From positions 186,001-250,000 of the forward strand of contig NZ_REFR01000010.1 in the NCBI RefSeq assembly GCF_003688555.1: a DNA stretch of 64,000 nt, in the 5' to 3' direction. Positions 17,974 through 27,023 of the stretch are shown here, in pieces; the stretch's first letter is position 1; each line of letters begins with the position of its first letter. Below the pieces are notes generated by a model. The model searched no databases and had not been told where the DNA came from. It saw only the letters and a program-made list of their open reading frames with translations. This DNA comes from Eilatimonas milleporae. GTDB lineage: Bacteria; Pseudomonadota; Alphaproteobacteria; Sphingomonadales; Kordiimonadaceae. A program made the translations under genes and the position numbers.

Positions 17974-18707
17974 TTAGAAACCCCCTGAGGCTGCTTTTCG
18001 TTTTCTGATCCCTGACTTTCCGAGGTGGTCCGGCGGTACGGTTGCGGAAGCAAGACGGAGCAAGCCTGAAGTCTTCCGTTGGTATTCTGCCCGTTTTATG
18101 TCGCTGCCGGCCCGGTTTAAAATCAGCCCCGAATGAAAGACCTGAAAAGCAGACCCCGATCCGTGCAAACCCCAACGTATCAACACCATGCAGCGATTTC
18201 GCCCGACTTTCGATCCCGCCACTATATATGGGGGTCCCCACCGAAAGCGACACAAGCTTATGTGTGGAAAGGAGGGGCAGCAAGTCTCTTTTTATAAGTT
18301 TTGAACATTGACACGGGCTGTTCGAAACGAGCTTTCCAGACGACTCATTGCAAGCCTGCGGAGTCGTCCCCCACAGCCGGTTTTGCAAAAATCCGGCACG
18401 GTCGATCCGGCAGTTTTGCATTCGGCGAACAAACCTGCGCCATATTCTCCACAATGGCGAATTCCCAAGGAGAATCGCGAATTGGAAAGCGTTGCTGGAC
18501 CAGCTTTTACACCATGAAAACAAGAGGGGCTGACGATGCGCCGTAACCGTTTGTCAAAGCATATGCCGGTGTGTGCCTGTCGTTCGGTCATCCTTTTCCT
18601 GCCATGTTTTCTGTGGTAAGTCCCGGCTGTATGTATGGTTTCACGGCCCCGGAACGGCCGGAAAAGGCGGGTTTTCCGGGAACAGATAAAGAGAAGGTGG
18701 TCGCAGT
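17974..18707. other. Long intergenic region upstream of nrdJ and NDUFA12
   Basis: This 734-nt gap contains no convincing protein gene; the open frames in it are short and lack ribosome sites. The left third is the probable untranslated leader of nrdJ and ends at two NrdR boxes (18219-18265). The right part must carry the NDUFA12 promoter. A 27-codon frame at 18536-18619 follows AGAGGGG but has no recognisable product. I looked for a cobalamin riboswitch core in the nrdJ leader and did not find one. Confidence 0.5.
18219..18265 (-). promoter_or_regulatory. Tandem NrdR boxes controlling nrdJ
   Basis: Two 16-bp sites, CCACTATATATGGGGG (18219-18234) and ACACAAGCTTATGTGT (18250-18265), match the NrdR box pattern acaCwAtATaTwGtgt. 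The first keeps the CACTATATAT core and the second the ACAC/GTGT ends. The spacer is 15 bp, so the centres are 31 bp apart, the arrangement known for the ATP/dATP-sensing repressor NrdR on nrd promoters. They lie about 245 bp upstream of nrdJ. Confidence 0.75.
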
Positions 18708-19106
18708 ATGAGCGGTCTTATCTCATCGGTTTTTTCGTCCCCGATTTTCACCTGGTGGAACAGTGCCACCTTCGGCACACGCCTGTTCACCAGCCGCAAG
18801 GGCGTGAAAGTGGGGGAGGATGATCAGGGTAATCTGTATTACAGGGAGCGGGACGGCGAACGCCGCTGGGTGATATACAGAAATGGTCCGAATGAAGCGT
18901 CCCGTGTTCCGCCGGAATGGCATGCCTGGTTGCATTACACGGTCGATGTGCCGCCAAGCGAACAGCCCCCGGTCACGAAAAAGTGGGAAAAACCGCACAA
19001 GCCCAATCTGACCGGAACCGACGGTGCCTATGTGCCCGGCGGCAGTCTTCTGGCCGGTGCGAAGCGTGCCGCCAGCACCTCCGACTATGAGGCATGGCGC
19101 CCCTGA
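18708..19106 (+). CDS. NDUFA12-family accessory subunit of NADH:ubiquinone oxidoreductase
   Basis: The 132-residue product matches the B17.2/NDUFA12 family: FTWWNSATFGTRLFTSRKG near the N-terminus, the core NLYYRERDGERRWVIY, then SRVPPEWHAWLHYTVDVPP and the C-terminal WEKPHKPNLTGT. It is an accessory or assembly subunit of complex I in mitochondria and Alphaproteobacteria, on the matrix/cytoplasmic side. It is not within a nuo operon here. It lies 80 nt upstream of mlaD and near DUF2155, a neighbourhood conserved in Alphaproteobacteria. It is a good lineage marker. Confidence 0.93.
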   Translation: MSGLISSVFSSPIFTWWNSATFGTRLFTSRKGVKVGEDDQGNLYYRERDGERRWVIYRNGPNEASRVPPEWHAWLHYTVDVPPSEQPPVTKKWEKPHKPNLTGTDGAYVPGGSLLAGAKRAASTSDYEAWRP

Positions 19107-19186
19107 ACCGGGGGACCATAGATGCGGCGGAAACGTAACGGATCACTGTTGCCGTTTCACATTCGCTGTAAGCAAGGATTTCTATA

Positions 19187-19672
19187 ATGTCTGCAAGTTT
19201 GGTGGAGTCGCTGATCGGAGCTCTGGTTCTGCTGGTGGCCGGCTGGTTTGTCTTTTACGGCTATCAGCAGACGGAGGGCCGCACAGCAGGCGGTTATGAA
19301 CTGCAAGCCCGGTTCGACCGTGTAAACGGCCTGACGATTGGAAGCGATGTCCGGTTGTCAGGCATAAAGGTCGGGACGGTCGTCGATCAGAGGATCGATC
19401 CCGAAACCTTTCAGGCCGTGGTCCGGTTTACCGTCCGGTCCGATGTCGCGCTTCCGACGGATACCGCCGCCGCCATCAGCGCCGAAGGGCTTCTGGGCGG
19501 GGGATATCTGTCCCTGCTGCCCGGCGGGATGGAGGAAACGCTGATTGAAGGGGACGAGATCGAGGAAACGCAGGATGCGATTGACCTGGTCGGCCTTCTG
19601 GGGCGTTTCATGTTTAATGATGACGGCAATGATGATGGCGGGAAGAAACCGGCGGATGCGACGACGCCGTAA
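19187..19672 (+). CDS. mlaD: MlaD-type MCE-domain protein (outer membrane lipid asymmetry)
   Basis: A 161-residue inner-membrane-anchored protein that binds phospholipid as the periplasmic component of the Mla transport system. It has one N-terminal helix (SLIGALVLLVAGWFVFYGY) and an MCE domain at about 38-115 (ELQARFDRVNGLTIGSDVRLSG, with VGTV and GGGYLSLLPGG; quoted in parts). The C-terminal tail is acidic and low-complexity (NDDGNDDGG). Other mla genes (ATPase, permease) are not nearby, which is usual for this lineage. Translation begins 9 nt after AAGGA. Its 3' end overlaps the start of the DUF2155 gene. Confidence 0.88.
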   Translation: MSASLVESLIGALVLLVAGWFVFYGYQQTEGRTAGGYELQARFDRVNGLTIGSDVRLSGIKVGTVVDQRIDPETFQAVVRFTVRSDVALPTDTAAAISAEGLLGGGYLSLLPGGMEETLIEGDEIEETQDAIDLVGLLGRFMFNDDGNDDGGKKPADATTP

Positions 19673-20150
19673 ACCGCCCCTTCTGCCTTTGTTGCTGGGC
19701 GTTTTGCTGGTTTTGTCCGTGACGGATCGGTCTGCTGTCCGAGCGCAGAGCGTTCCGATTGAACGATCCGGACAGTCTGAAGTGCCAAGGGCGCAGTCGG
19801 ACGGGCCCGAGGCGCCCACGCTGGAAGACAGGCCCAGTGTTTTTCTGCGTGCCCTTGACAAGATCACCGCGCGTATCACGGAAATCGATATTCCGGTCGG
19901 GGAAGAGCGCCGTTTCGGATCGCTGGCGATCAGCGTGCGCTATTGCCGGACCCGCCCGCCTATCGAACCGCCTGAGACATACGCTTATCTGGATATCTTT
20001 GAAATTCGCGGACAGGATCGCATGCCCGTTTTTTCCGGCTGGATGGTGGCGTCCAGTCCCGCGCTCAATCCTCTTGAGCACCCGGTCTATGATGTCTGGG
20101 TGATCCGTTGCAGCACCGACGCCCCTTTTGTCCCCGCCGGCAGCCGGTAA
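19656..20150 (+). CDS. DUF2155 exported protein
   Basis: With the ATG at 19656 the product has 164 residues and a typical signal peptide: [20 protein letters not shown] followed by a cleavage site near VRAQS. The mature C-terminal 90 residues match DUF2155 ([48 protein letters not shown]). It contains two cysteines that could pair. The family is periplasmic, of unknown function, widely conserved in Alphaproteobacteria beside aat and accBC. The start lies inside mlaD (17-bp overlap), so coupling is likely. Its 3' end overlaps the convergent aat gene by 64 bp. Earlier in-frame ATGs are possible but would spoil the signal peptide. Confidence 0.75.
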   Translation: MRRRRKPPLLPLLLGVLLVLSVTDRSAVRAQSVPIERSGQSEVPRAQSDGPEAPTLEDRPSVFLRALDKITARITEIDIPVGEERRFGSLAISVRYCRTRPPIEPPETYAYLDIFEIRGQDRMPVFSGWMVASSPALNPLEHPVYDVWVIRCSTDAPFVPAGSR

Positions 20151-20746
20151 AAGTCCGCATCGATGTCCAGCGCATCCCGCAATCTGGCCTGATAGTCCTG
20201 CCGGGGAATTTCGACAACGCCGAAACGGCGTAAATGATCGGTTGCGAACTGCGTGTCCAAAAGGCGGTATCCGCCGGTAATCAGTCTGGCAACCAAATGC
20301 ACAAGAGCGACTTTGCTGGCGTCGCGTACCGTGTGAAACATGCTTTCGCCAAAAAAGGCACCGCCCAGGCTGACCCCGTACAGACCGCCGACCAGATTGT
20401 CATCCCGCCACACTTCGACGGAATGCGCGTGCCCGAGATCGTGAAGGGCGGTGTAGAGCCGTTCCACCCTGTGACTGATCCATGTGGAGGTTCGCCCTTC
20501 GGCTGAGGCCGCGCAGGACCGCACAACGGCGCGAAAGGACCGGTCGACGGTAACCGTGAACGTATCCCGGCGTACCAGTTTGGCCAGGGACCGGGGGATG
20601 TGAAAGCTGTCCAGGGGCAGAATGCCGCGTTCGTCCGGATCCAGCCAGAAAAGATGCGCGTCCGTCCGTTCTTCCGCCATCGGGAAAATACCGGATGCGT
20701 AAGCTTTCAATAACAGGTCGGGAGTGATCATATCGTCGTGAGGCAT
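20087..20746 (-). CDS. aat: Leucyl/phenylalanyl-tRNA--protein transferase
   Basis: A 219-residue cytosolic enzyme of the N-end rule pathway. It transfers Leu or Phe from tRNA to proteins with N-terminal Arg or Lys, marking them for ClpAP. Diagnostic segments: [67 protein letters not shown] (in parts), [17 protein letters not shown] and [14 protein letters not shown]. All are complete. It is last in the leftward aroQ-accB-accC-aat series, 49 nt from accC. The family often starts at MITP (ATG at 20731), so the first five residues are uncertain. The last 64 bp overlap DUF2155. Confidence 0.95.
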   Translation of the reverse strand: MPHDDMITPDLLLKAYASGIFPMAEERTDAHLFWLDPDERGILPLDSFHIPRSLAKLVRRDTFTVTVDRSFRAVVRSCAASAEGRTSTWISHRVERLYTALHDLGHAHSVEVWRDDNLVGGLYGVSLGGAFFGESMFHTVRDASKVALVHLVARLITGGYRLLDTQFATDHLRRFGVVEIPRQDYQARLRDALDIDADFYRLPAGTKGASVLQRITQTS

Positions 20747-20795
20747 GGCCCAGAGTCAAAGATCACTCCTTCCCGGAATTCAAGAGATTTCTATA

Positions 20796-22142
20796 TCAGG
20801 GTGCCTCTGAGGCGAGGAATTTTTCCAGCCAGTGAATATCATAGGCACCGGTTTTGAAATCATCATTGTCCATGAGGCTTTGATGAAGCGGAATTGTCGT
20901 CGTCACGCCGTCGATGACATATTCCTCAAGACTGCGGCGCAGACGCAGCAGGCAACCGTCCCGCGTATACCCCACCACGATGAGTTTGGCGATCATGCTG
21001 TCATAATAGGGAGGAATGGTGTAGCCGGCGTAGGCGGCACTGTCACAGCGTACATTCAGGCCGCCCGGCGGGTGATACTGGGTTACGCGGCCGGGGCTGG
21101 GCATGAAGGTTTTCGGGTCCTCTGCATTGATACGGCATTCAATGGCATGACCCAGAAACCGGACCATTTCCTGTGTGTAGGACAGTTTGCGGCCGGACGC
21201 GACGCGGATCTGTTCCCGCACGATATCGATACCGGTGATCATTTCCGTCACCGGGTGTTCCACCTGTAGGCGGGTGTTCATTTCAATGAAATAGAACTCG
21301 CCGTCTTCATAAAGGAACTCAATGGTGCCGGCGCCCACATATCCGAAATCCGCCATGGCCTTGGCAACGATACCGCCCATGCGGCTACGGGTTTCGTCAT
21401 CGATCACGGGTGAGGGGGCTTCTTCCAGCACTTTCTGGTGCCGGCGCTGCAATGAACAGTCCCGTTCGCCCAGGTGAATGCAGTTGCCGTGAGAGTCGCC
21501 GATGATCTGAAATTCAATATGCCGTGGCCGGCCAAGAAACTTTTCAATATAGACCGCGCCGTCGCCGAAAGCAGCCTCGGCCTCCTGACGGCAGGCGGTC
21601 AGGGCGGCGCTGAGATCGCCGGCCTCATGCACCACCTTCATGCCACGTCCGCCGCCGCCGGCGGCTGCCTTGACGATAACGGGATAGCCGATTTCATCCG
21701 CCACGCGTGTGGCCTCCCCGTCATCGGTGATCCCGCCTGGCGAGCCGGGCACAACCGGTATACCGAGTTTCTGCACGGTATCCTTGGCGGTGATCTTGTC
21801 GCCCATCATCCGGATATGGTCCGCTGACGGACCGATAAAGGTCAGGCCGTGTTCGGCAACGATCTCGGCAAACCGGGCGTTCTCGGACAGGAAACCGTAC
21901 CCCGGATGAATGGCGTCAGCACCGGTGATTTCCGCCGCCGCCATGATGGCCGGAATGTTCAGGTAACTGTCTTTTGCCGCCGGGGGACCGATACAGACGG
22001 ACTCGTCAGCCAGACGCACATGCATGGCATCGGCATCGGCGGTTGAATGCACGGCAATGGTTTTCACGCCCATTTCGTGACAGGCACGATGGATCCTGAG
22101 CGCAATTTCGCCCCGGTTGGCAATCAGAACTTTTTCAAACAT
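20796..22142 (-). CDS. accC: Biotin carboxylase subunit of acetyl-CoA carboxylase
   Basis: This 448-residue ATP-grasp enzyme carboxylates biotin on AccB, the first half-reaction of malonyl-CoA synthesis. The N-terminal domain ([20 protein letters not shown]), the glycine-rich ATP loop ([15 protein letters not shown]), the metal-binding [19 protein letters not shown] region (in parts) and [14 protein letters not shown] are intact. Length equals the E. coli enzyme. It starts 6 nt after the accB stop, so the two are translationally linked. The carboxyltransferase genes accA and accD are elsewhere. The malonyl-CoA made feeds the fab cluster at 58-62 kb. Confidence 0.98.
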   Translation of the reverse strand: MFEKVLIANRGEIALRIHRACHEMGVKTIAVHSTADADAMHVRLADESVCIGPPAAKDSYLNIPAIMAAAEITGADAIHPGYGFLSENARFAEIVAEHGLTFIGPSADHIRMMGDKITAKDTVQKLGIPVVPGSPGGITDDGEATRVADEIGYPVIVKAAAGGGGRGMKVVHEAGDLSAALTACRQEAEAAFGDGAVYIEKFLGRPRHIEFQIIGDSHGNCIHLGERDCSLQRRHQKVLEEAPSPVIDDETRSRMGGIVAKAMADFGYVGAGTIEFLYEDGEFYFIEMNTRLQVEHPVTEMITGIDIVREQIRVASGRKLSYTQEMVRFLGHAIECRINAEDPKTFMPSPGRVTQYHPPGGLNVRCDSAAYAGYTIPPYYDSMIAKLIVVGYTRDGCLLRLRRSLEEYVIDGVTTTIPLHQSLMDNDDFKTGAYDIHWLEKFLASEAP

Positions 22143-22148
22143 GTCCTG

Positions 22149-22634
22149 TTACTCGACGATGCAGAGAGGTTCGCCATACTCAACAGGCTGGCCATCCTGG
22201 AAATGAATTTCCTTAACCGTGCCGCTTTTGGTGGCGGCGATCTGGTTCATCACTTTCATCGCTTCGATGATGAGGATGGTATCCCCTTCCTTGACGCTGT
22301 CCCCCACCTTGATGAAGGGTTCCGCGTCCGGCGAGGGGGCGGCATATGCGGTTCCGACCATGGGGGCGGTGATGACGCCCGGATGCTGTGCCGGGTCCGT
22401 CGCGGCCGGTGCTGTCTCCGAAGCGGCAGGTCCGGGTGCGGGCGCTACAGGCACGGTCTGTGCGGCGGGACCCTGGCCTGGCACGGCCACTTGTGTGATG
22501 GTCGGTGCCGTTATTTCCCGGGCAACGCGGATGCGGAAATCATCCTCTTCAACCTCGATTTCCGACAGCGAGGATTGATCAAGAAGATCCGCCATTTCGC
22601 GGATCAGGTCTTTGTAATCGTGGAGTTTGGACAT
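22149..22634 (-). CDS. accB: Biotin carboxyl carrier protein of acetyl-CoA carboxylase
   Basis: The 161-residue carrier has a short N-terminal helix region, a Pro/Ala-rich linker (about 45-90) and a C-terminal biotinyl domain. EAMKVMNQI holds the lysine to be biotinylated, preceded by the thumb [15 protein letters not shown]. The ATG follows AAGGGATGA. It lies between aroQ (102 nt upstream) and accC (6 nt downstream) in the usual alphaproteobacterial order. The 100-nt gap before it could hold a separate promoter, as accBC is often controlled on its own. Confidence 0.97.
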   Translation of the reverse strand: MSKLHDYKDLIREMADLLDQSSLSEIEVEEDDFRIRVAREITAPTITQVAVPGQGPAAQTVPVAPAPGPAASETAPAATDPAQHPGVITAPMVGTAYAAPSPDAEPFIKVGDSVKEGDTILIIEAMKVMNQIAATKSGTVKEIHFQDGQPVEYGEPLCIVE

Positions 22635-22736
22635 TCATCCCTTCTCTTAATTTGTCGCGATTGTGTGGCTTGGTACCGCTTCATGCCTGTGACCTGGCAC
22701 TCATGCAGCCCGAGCCTGTAAAATAATCGCGGCCAT

Positions 22737-23195
22737 TCAAGAATTTGCCGATAGCATAGCTGCAATCGCCTCAAGCGCAAGGATATAGCCTTGTGCGCCA
22801 AATCCTGCAATCTGACCCATGACGACAGGGGCAATCAGCGAACGGTGACGGAACGTCTCACGCGCGTGGATGTTGGAAAGGTGGACCTCGACCGACGGCA
22901 GTGACAGGCTGGCCAAGGCGTCGCGCAAGGCGATAGAGGTATGGGTATAGCCTGCCGCATTGATGATGAGACCGCTGGCGAGGGTCGCTGCCTCCTGTAC
23001 CCAGTCTATGAGCTGGCCTTCATGATTGCTTTGCCGGAAATCGATGGCCAGTGACAGGGCCGCGGCCCTTTCCCCGACGCTGTGCGAGATGTCCTCCAGC
23101 GTATGGTGTCCATAAATATCGGGTTCCCTGGTGCCGAGCAGGTTCAGGTTCGGACCATTCAGGATGAAGATTATCGGCTCCGGACGACCGGCCAT
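22737..23195 (-). CDS. aroQ: 3-dehydroquinate dehydratase, type II
   Basis: A 152-residue shikimate-pathway enzyme, dodecameric in known structures, that dehydrates 3-dehydroquinate. Signatures: [20 protein letters not shown] at the N-terminus (catalytic Arg/Tyr loop), the His/Asn region [18 protein letters not shown], and the conserved [17 protein letters not shown] (catalytic His). GGGGGA lies 7 nt before the ATG. It heads the leftward aroQ-accB-accC-aat group. Linkage of aroQ with accBC is a common conserved order in proteobacteria. Confidence 0.97.
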   Translation of the reverse strand: MAGRPEPIIFILNGPNLNLLGTREPDIYGHHTLEDISHSVGERAAALSLAIDFRQSNHEGQLIDWVQEAATLASGLIINAAGYTHTSIALRDALASLSLPSVEVHLSNIHARETFRHRSLIAPVVMGQIAGFGAQGYILALEAIAAMLSANS

Positions 23196-23321
23196 GTATA
23201 TTCCCCCTTAACAATCAGGCCAGGATACAGGCATGGGCGTCTCTGTTTCGGACGTCCTGTCACCTTTTCGGCGTGCCCATACGCCTAGGATATGGCCTTC
23301 CCTCACGCTTGAAGGCCCCTC

Positions 23322-23465
23322 TATAATACCATATTGAAAGGATGCAAAGCCGGGAGACTACTGTGATGGCCTCACCGGCCCGAGCATGAGAGCCGTCCGA
23401 TAGCCCCACGCGTCGGCCACTGGGCGGGCTGTCGAATTCAGACCTGTTAAGATTAGGAAGTTCCC
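23322..23465 (+). promoter_or_regulatory. Promoter -10 box and possible structured leader before thiSG
   Basis: A perfect TATAAT lies at 23322-23327. Transcription from it would give a leader of about 130 nt before the GTG start at 23466. The leader's 5' end reads GAAAGGATGCAAAGCC (23336-23351), followed by GGGAGACTAC. This loosely recalls the GAAA-loop and GCAAAGCC core of GEMM-type c-di-GMP riboswitches, but the upstream GGGCAAACC strand is not present. No TPP riboswitch core (CTGAGA and its partner) is visible. A good -35 box is also lacking. Confidence 0.35.
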
Positions 23466-24488
23466 GTGATCACTTTGACCGTTAATGGCGACCCCACGCG
23501 TCTCGAAACGCCGTCCAGCATTGCCGTTTTTCTGAAGGATAAAGGCATTGATCCGACCAAGGTGGCAGTGGAGCGTAACCGCGAAATCGTGCCCCGGTCG
23601 ACCTATGACGCTGTTTTTCTGGAAAACGGCGATGCCCTGGAAGTGGTGCATTTCATCGGGGGCGGCGATGTCGGCGACGGCAGCACGGGTGAGGAAGCCG
23701 GCACGGTTTCCAGTGGTCGGGACGAAACCTGGACTGTCGCGGGCCGCACATTCCAGTCCCGCCTGATTGTCGGGACCGGCAAGTACAGGAATTTCGAGCA
23801 AACCGCCCGCGCGGTTGAAGCCTCGGGCGCTGAAATCGTGACAGTGGCGGTGCGGCGCGTCAATGTCAGCGATCCCAACCAGCCCATGCTTGTGGATTAT
23901 GTTGATCCTGAAAAGATCACCTATCTGCCGAATACGGCGGGCTGCTTCACAGCCGATGATGCTGTGCGCACATTGCGCCTGGCGCGGGAGGCCGGGGGCT
24001 GGGATCTGGTCAAGCTGGAAGTGCTGGGGGACCAGAAGACACTCTATCCCGATATGACGGAAACCCTCGCTGCCGCCGATGTACTGATCCGCGACGGTTT
24101 CAAGGTGATGGTTTATTGCAGCGATGATCCTATTCTTGCCAAACGCCTGGAGGATATGGGGTGCGTGGCCATTATGCCGCTGGGGGCGCCAATCGGCTCC
24201 GGACTGGGGATCCAGAACCCGGTCCAGATTCGTCTGCTGATCGAACAGGCCCGGGTGCCCGTACTGGTGGATGCGGGGGTCGGCACGGCCTCGGATGCCA
24301 CCATTGCAATGGAATTGGGGTGTGATGGTGTGCTGATGAATACCGCCATTGCCGAGGCCTCAGACCCGGTGCGCATGGGCCGGGCCATGCGTCTGGCGGT
24401 AGAGGCGGGGCGTGAGGCCTATCTGGCCGGCCGCATGGCCAAGAAACGGTATGCCGATCCCAGTTCGCCATTGGCCGGCCTGATCTGA
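23466..24488 (+). CDS. thiSG: Fused sulfur carrier ThiS / thiazole synthase ThiG
   Basis: One 340-residue chain holds both partners of thiazole formation in thiamine synthesis. Residues 1-67 are a ThiS ubiquitin-like fold ([10 protein letters not shown] to VHFIGGG). Residues 85-340 are Thi[30 protein letters not shown], the Schiff-base lysine in [10 protein letters not shown] (K183), [16 protein letters not shown] and [10 protein letters not shown]. The ThiS Gly-Gly that is normally a free C-terminus is internal here (65-67), followed by a 17-residue polar linker. Start is GTG after AGGAAG. No thiC, thiE, thiF or thiO is adjacent. Such fusions are known in some proteobacteria. Confidence 0.95.
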   Translation: MITLTVNGDPTRLETPSSIAVFLKDKGIDPTKVAVERNREIVPRSTYDAVFLENGDALEVVHFIGGGDVGDGSTGEEAGTVSSGRDETWTVAGRTFQSRLIVGTGKYRNFEQTARAVEASGAEIVTVAVRRVNVSDPNQPMLVDYVDPEKITYLPNTAGCFTADDAVRTLRLAREAGGWDLVKLEVLGDQKTLYPDMTETLAAADVLIRDGFKVMVYCSDDPILAKRLEDMGCVAIMPLGAPIGSGLGIQNPVQIRLLIEQARVPVLVDAGVGTASDATIAMELGCDGVLMNTAIAEASDPVRMGRAMRLAVEAGREAYLAGRMAKKRYADPSSPLAGLI

Positions 24489-24621
24489 TCCTATTGAACT
24501 GACGGCTGTGAGCCAGGCGCTTGGTGCAGTAGCCATATGCCAGGCAGCACACTACCACCGTCCATTATGACGAGGGTCAAGGTACCGTCAGCCGTGAAAG
24601 CCAGGGAGCCGGTTGCCAGTT

Positions 24622-25407
24622 CTACCGCCCTGCGGCGCGTTCGGCTGCGGCCCGGTCACGAACGCGGCTGACAGTATCTTTCAGATAATCGAAGCCGCGC
24701 GCACCGTTCACGAAATCATCGCCGATGATATAGAAGGGTGTGCCCTGAATTCCCATTTCCCTGCCGATGGCCAGGGTGTTTTCAATGGTCTTTTCAATCA
24801 GGGGGTCCCGCATATCCTTTTTCAATTGCGCAATATCCAGACCCGTCTGTTCGGCCACCTTGTATATCGTATCCTCGTCCAGACCACCCTCGGACGTTAA
24901 CAATGCCGTGTGCAGGTCGGCATATTTGCCCTGGCGTTGGGCCGCAAGGGCCGCCCGCGCCGCAATGCGGGAGACCGGCGGAGCATCCGGCTGGTCGAGA
25001 ACCGGGAACTGTTTGGGTATGAAACGGATATTGCCGTCTTCACTGACCAGTTTCATCACTTCGGCGAAGTGGCGGCGGCAGAAACCGCAGCGAAAGTCGA
25101 AGAACTCGATCAATGTGACATCGCCATTCGGGTTGCCGAGCACCGGTGCGCTCTCGTCGCTTTCAAGATAATCGCGATACAGATCAATCTGCGCCATCTG
25201 TTGACGGCGTTGGTATTCCTGAATGGCCCGAATGACCACATCCGGATTTTTTTCCAGATAGTCGGCGATAACCTGTTCGATTTTCTCACGCTCGCTGCTG
25301 TCAACGGGGGTGTCGTCCGCAAGCGGGCCTTTTGCTGCCGATAGTACGCCGAACAACAGAACCATGGTTGCGATGGAGGCAAATGCAGGCAGCATTTTCT
25401 TGACCAT
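24622..25407 (-). CDS. Periplasmic DsbA-family thiol:disulfide oxidoreductase
   Basis: The 261-residue protein has a signal peptide (MVKKMLPAFASIATMVLLFG), a helical N-terminal region with YLEKNPDVVIRAIQEYQ, and a DsbA-type thioredoxin fold. The active site is CGFC (C107, C110) in EFFDFRCGFCRRHF, and the cis-proline loop is GIQGTPFYII. The N-terminal extension and linker are typical of the Com1/ScsC-like subgroup, some members of which oligomerise and act as isomerases. Its job is disulfide formation or shuffling in exported proteins. It is convergent with thiSG and follows the M48 protease gene with a 45-nt gap, so the two envelope-quality genes are probably co-transcribed. Confidence 0.9.
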   Translation of the reverse strand: MVKKMLPAFASIATMVLLFGVLSAAKGPLADDTPVDSSEREKIEQVIADYLEKNPDVVIRAIQEYQRRQQMAQIDLYRDYLESDESAPVLGNPNGDVTLIEFFDFRCGFCRRHFAEVMKLVSEDGNIRFIPKQFPVLDQPDAPPVSRIAARAALAAQRQGKYADLHTALLTSEGGLDEDTIYKVAEQTGLDIAQLKKDMRDPLIEKTIENTLAIGREMGIQGTPFYIIGDDFVNGARGFDYLKDTVSRVRDRAAAERAAGR

Positions 25408-25452
25408 GAAAAACCTTTCAATATGGAAATATGAATCTCGGGATATCAGAAA

Positions 25453-26799
25453 TTAACGGCGGCGACGGCCACGCTGCTGCTGCAATACGGGACCGGCTGC
25501 GGCCAGGATATCCTGAGCTCGCAGCCATTCCGGGCTGCCGCGATCGAAAGCCTCGACCGCCATACGGGCATGGTGTGCCGCGCGTCCTGCATAGCCTGCA
25601 GCGTAAAAGCGTTCCGCCGTTGCCAGATTGGCGTGTGCCTCTTTGCCTTGCCAGCTGTAGGTTTTGGCCAGATTGAACCAGGCGAAGGTGTTGCCCCTGT
25701 CAAGGCGAGTGGCTTCTTCCAGGACGGGCTGGGCCCGTGCCATCATGTCTTCGTCCTCGGTTGAGACCAGGGCCTGACCGAGGGCCGTGATGATCAGCGG
25801 CTGGTTCGGCGCCAGTTCCACGGCGCGTTCCAGAACCGGCAGTGCTTCCCTGACCTTGCCGTTTTCGAACAGGATTTGTCCCTTGATTTCATGGAAATAG
25901 GGATTCTCTGGCTCAGCCGCGATCAGGGCGTCGGCCTCCTCCAGCGCCAGGTCCCATTCCAGCGCCTTGTGATAGCCATAGACGCGTGCATAGCGCGCCG
26001 CGATCGATATGTCGCTGACCGGATAGGTGCGCAGTGTCTGGACAGGGTCGCTTACATAGCCGAACAGTTTGGCCTGTATGCGTTCAAACCGTTCGCTCAG
26101 GATGACGTCAGGCGGCTTGTCCTTGTGCGGGCTTCTTTCCAGCGCGTCCTGCAACTGCAAAATCCGCGTCCGGTTGATAGGGTGCGAGCGCACATAAGGG
26201 TCCTGGCGGATTTGTGCCAGTATTTCCTGGTCGCGCAGCTTGTCAAAGAAGCTGATCAGCCCGGCAGGCGATATGCCGACAGCCTCCAGATAACGGGCAC
26301 CGGCAATGTCGGCTTCGCTTTCCTGTCCGCGGCTATAAGCCAGAAACTGGCGCTGCGCGGCCTGCTGGCCGGCGGAAATCAGGCCGATCCCCGCATCCCC
26401 GCCGCCGGCGGCAATGGCGGCAGCGCCCAGCACCATGGACAATATACTGGTTATCCCGGCATTTTGAGCGGCACCACGGGTCCGCAGGCTGTGCTGACAG
26501 GCAATGTGACAGGTTTCGTGTGCGAGTACGCCGATCAGTTCATTGACATTGTCATTGGCCAGGATCATGCCGGAGTGAACGCCGATATAGCGTCCATTGG
26601 CGGCAAAGGCATTGATGCTGGAATCGCCGATCAGGAAAATCGTGATCGAGGAGGGTTCGAGACCGGCGGCCAGAAGAAGCGGATCGGTGATATCGCGGAG
26701 GAAACGTTCCGTTTCGGCGTCACGCAGGATCGACTGGGCCCGGACCGGGGCACTCAGCAGTGCGCATAAACACAGAATATAAACAATCAGACGTTTCAC
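25453..26799 (-). CDS. M48-family periplasmic metalloprotease with TPR repeats (BepA-like)
   Basis: A 448-residue exported protein. The signal peptide is MKRLIVYILCLCALLSAPVRA. The zinc site is HETCH at 94-98 (VLAHETCHIACQH), with the third ligand Glu in RGQESEADIAGARYL. The C-terminal half (about 255-445) is made of TPR-like helix pairs (ALPVLERAVELAPNQPLIIT; WFNLAKTYSWQGKEAHANL). This matches BepA/YfgC, which assists or degrades outer-membrane proteins such as LptD during assembly. Its position 45 nt upstream of the DsbA-like gene supports a role in disulfide-dependent envelope assembly. All catalytic residues are present. Confidence 0.93.
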   Translation of the reverse strand: MKRLIVYILCLCALLSAPVRAQSILRDAETERFLRDITDPLLLAAGLEPSSITIFLIGDSSINAFAANGRYIGVHSGMILANDNVNELIGVLAHETCHIACQHSLRTRGAAQNAGITSILSMVLGAAAIAAGGGDAGIGLISAGQQAAQRQFLAYSRGQESEADIAGARYLEAVGISPAGLISFFDKLRDQEILAQIRQDPYVRSHPINRTRILQLQDALERSPHKDKPPDVILSERFERIQAKLFGYVSDPVQTLRTYPVSDISIAARYARVYGYHKALEWDLALEEADALIAAEPENPYFHEIKGQILFENGKVREALPVLERAVELAPNQPLIITALGQALVSTEDEDMMARAQPVLEEATRLDRGNTFAWFNLAKTYSWQGKEAHANLATAERFYAAGYAGRAAHHARMAVEAFDRGSPEWLRAQDILAAAGPVLQQQRGRRRR

Positions 26800-26960
26800 A
26801 GCTCAGTCTCTTTGCTTCTGCCGCTTTTCCTCACATGACCGGCCTGTTGCCGATAATTGCCCTCATATTCCAAGGCTAACGATTGCCGATTGAACCGTCA
26901 ATGAACCGGCGCTGACAAGCATGTGAGCGTGTCAAAACACTGCCGGGCAATCTGGACAAG

Positions 26961-27000
26961 AAAAAGGCCGGCCATGTCCTGATACGGGTATGGCCGACCT
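26961..27000 (-). terminator. Rho-independent terminator of rne
   Basis: On the minus strand AGGTCGGCCAT pairs with ATGGCCGGCCT (one G-U pair) over a 14-nt loop and is followed by TTTTT. It lies 24 nt after the rne stop codon and separates rne from the M48 protease gene. Confidence 0.8.
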
Positions 27001-27023
27001 TTGCCTTTGGCATGCTGAAAGGG

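Noticed and set aside
17974-18218. Cobalamin riboswitch in the nrdJ leader
   Set aside because: I looked for the B12-box and conserved core and found only scattered partial matches; NrdR boxes explain the regulation better.
18536-18619. 27-codon frame MRRNRLSKHM... before NDUFA12
   Set aside because: It has an AGAGGGG upstream, but Arg/Cys-rich composition and no recognisable or conserved feature; too weak to list as a gene.
23328-23465. TPP riboswitch before thiSG
   Set aside because: The characteristic CTGAGA and its distal partner are missing.
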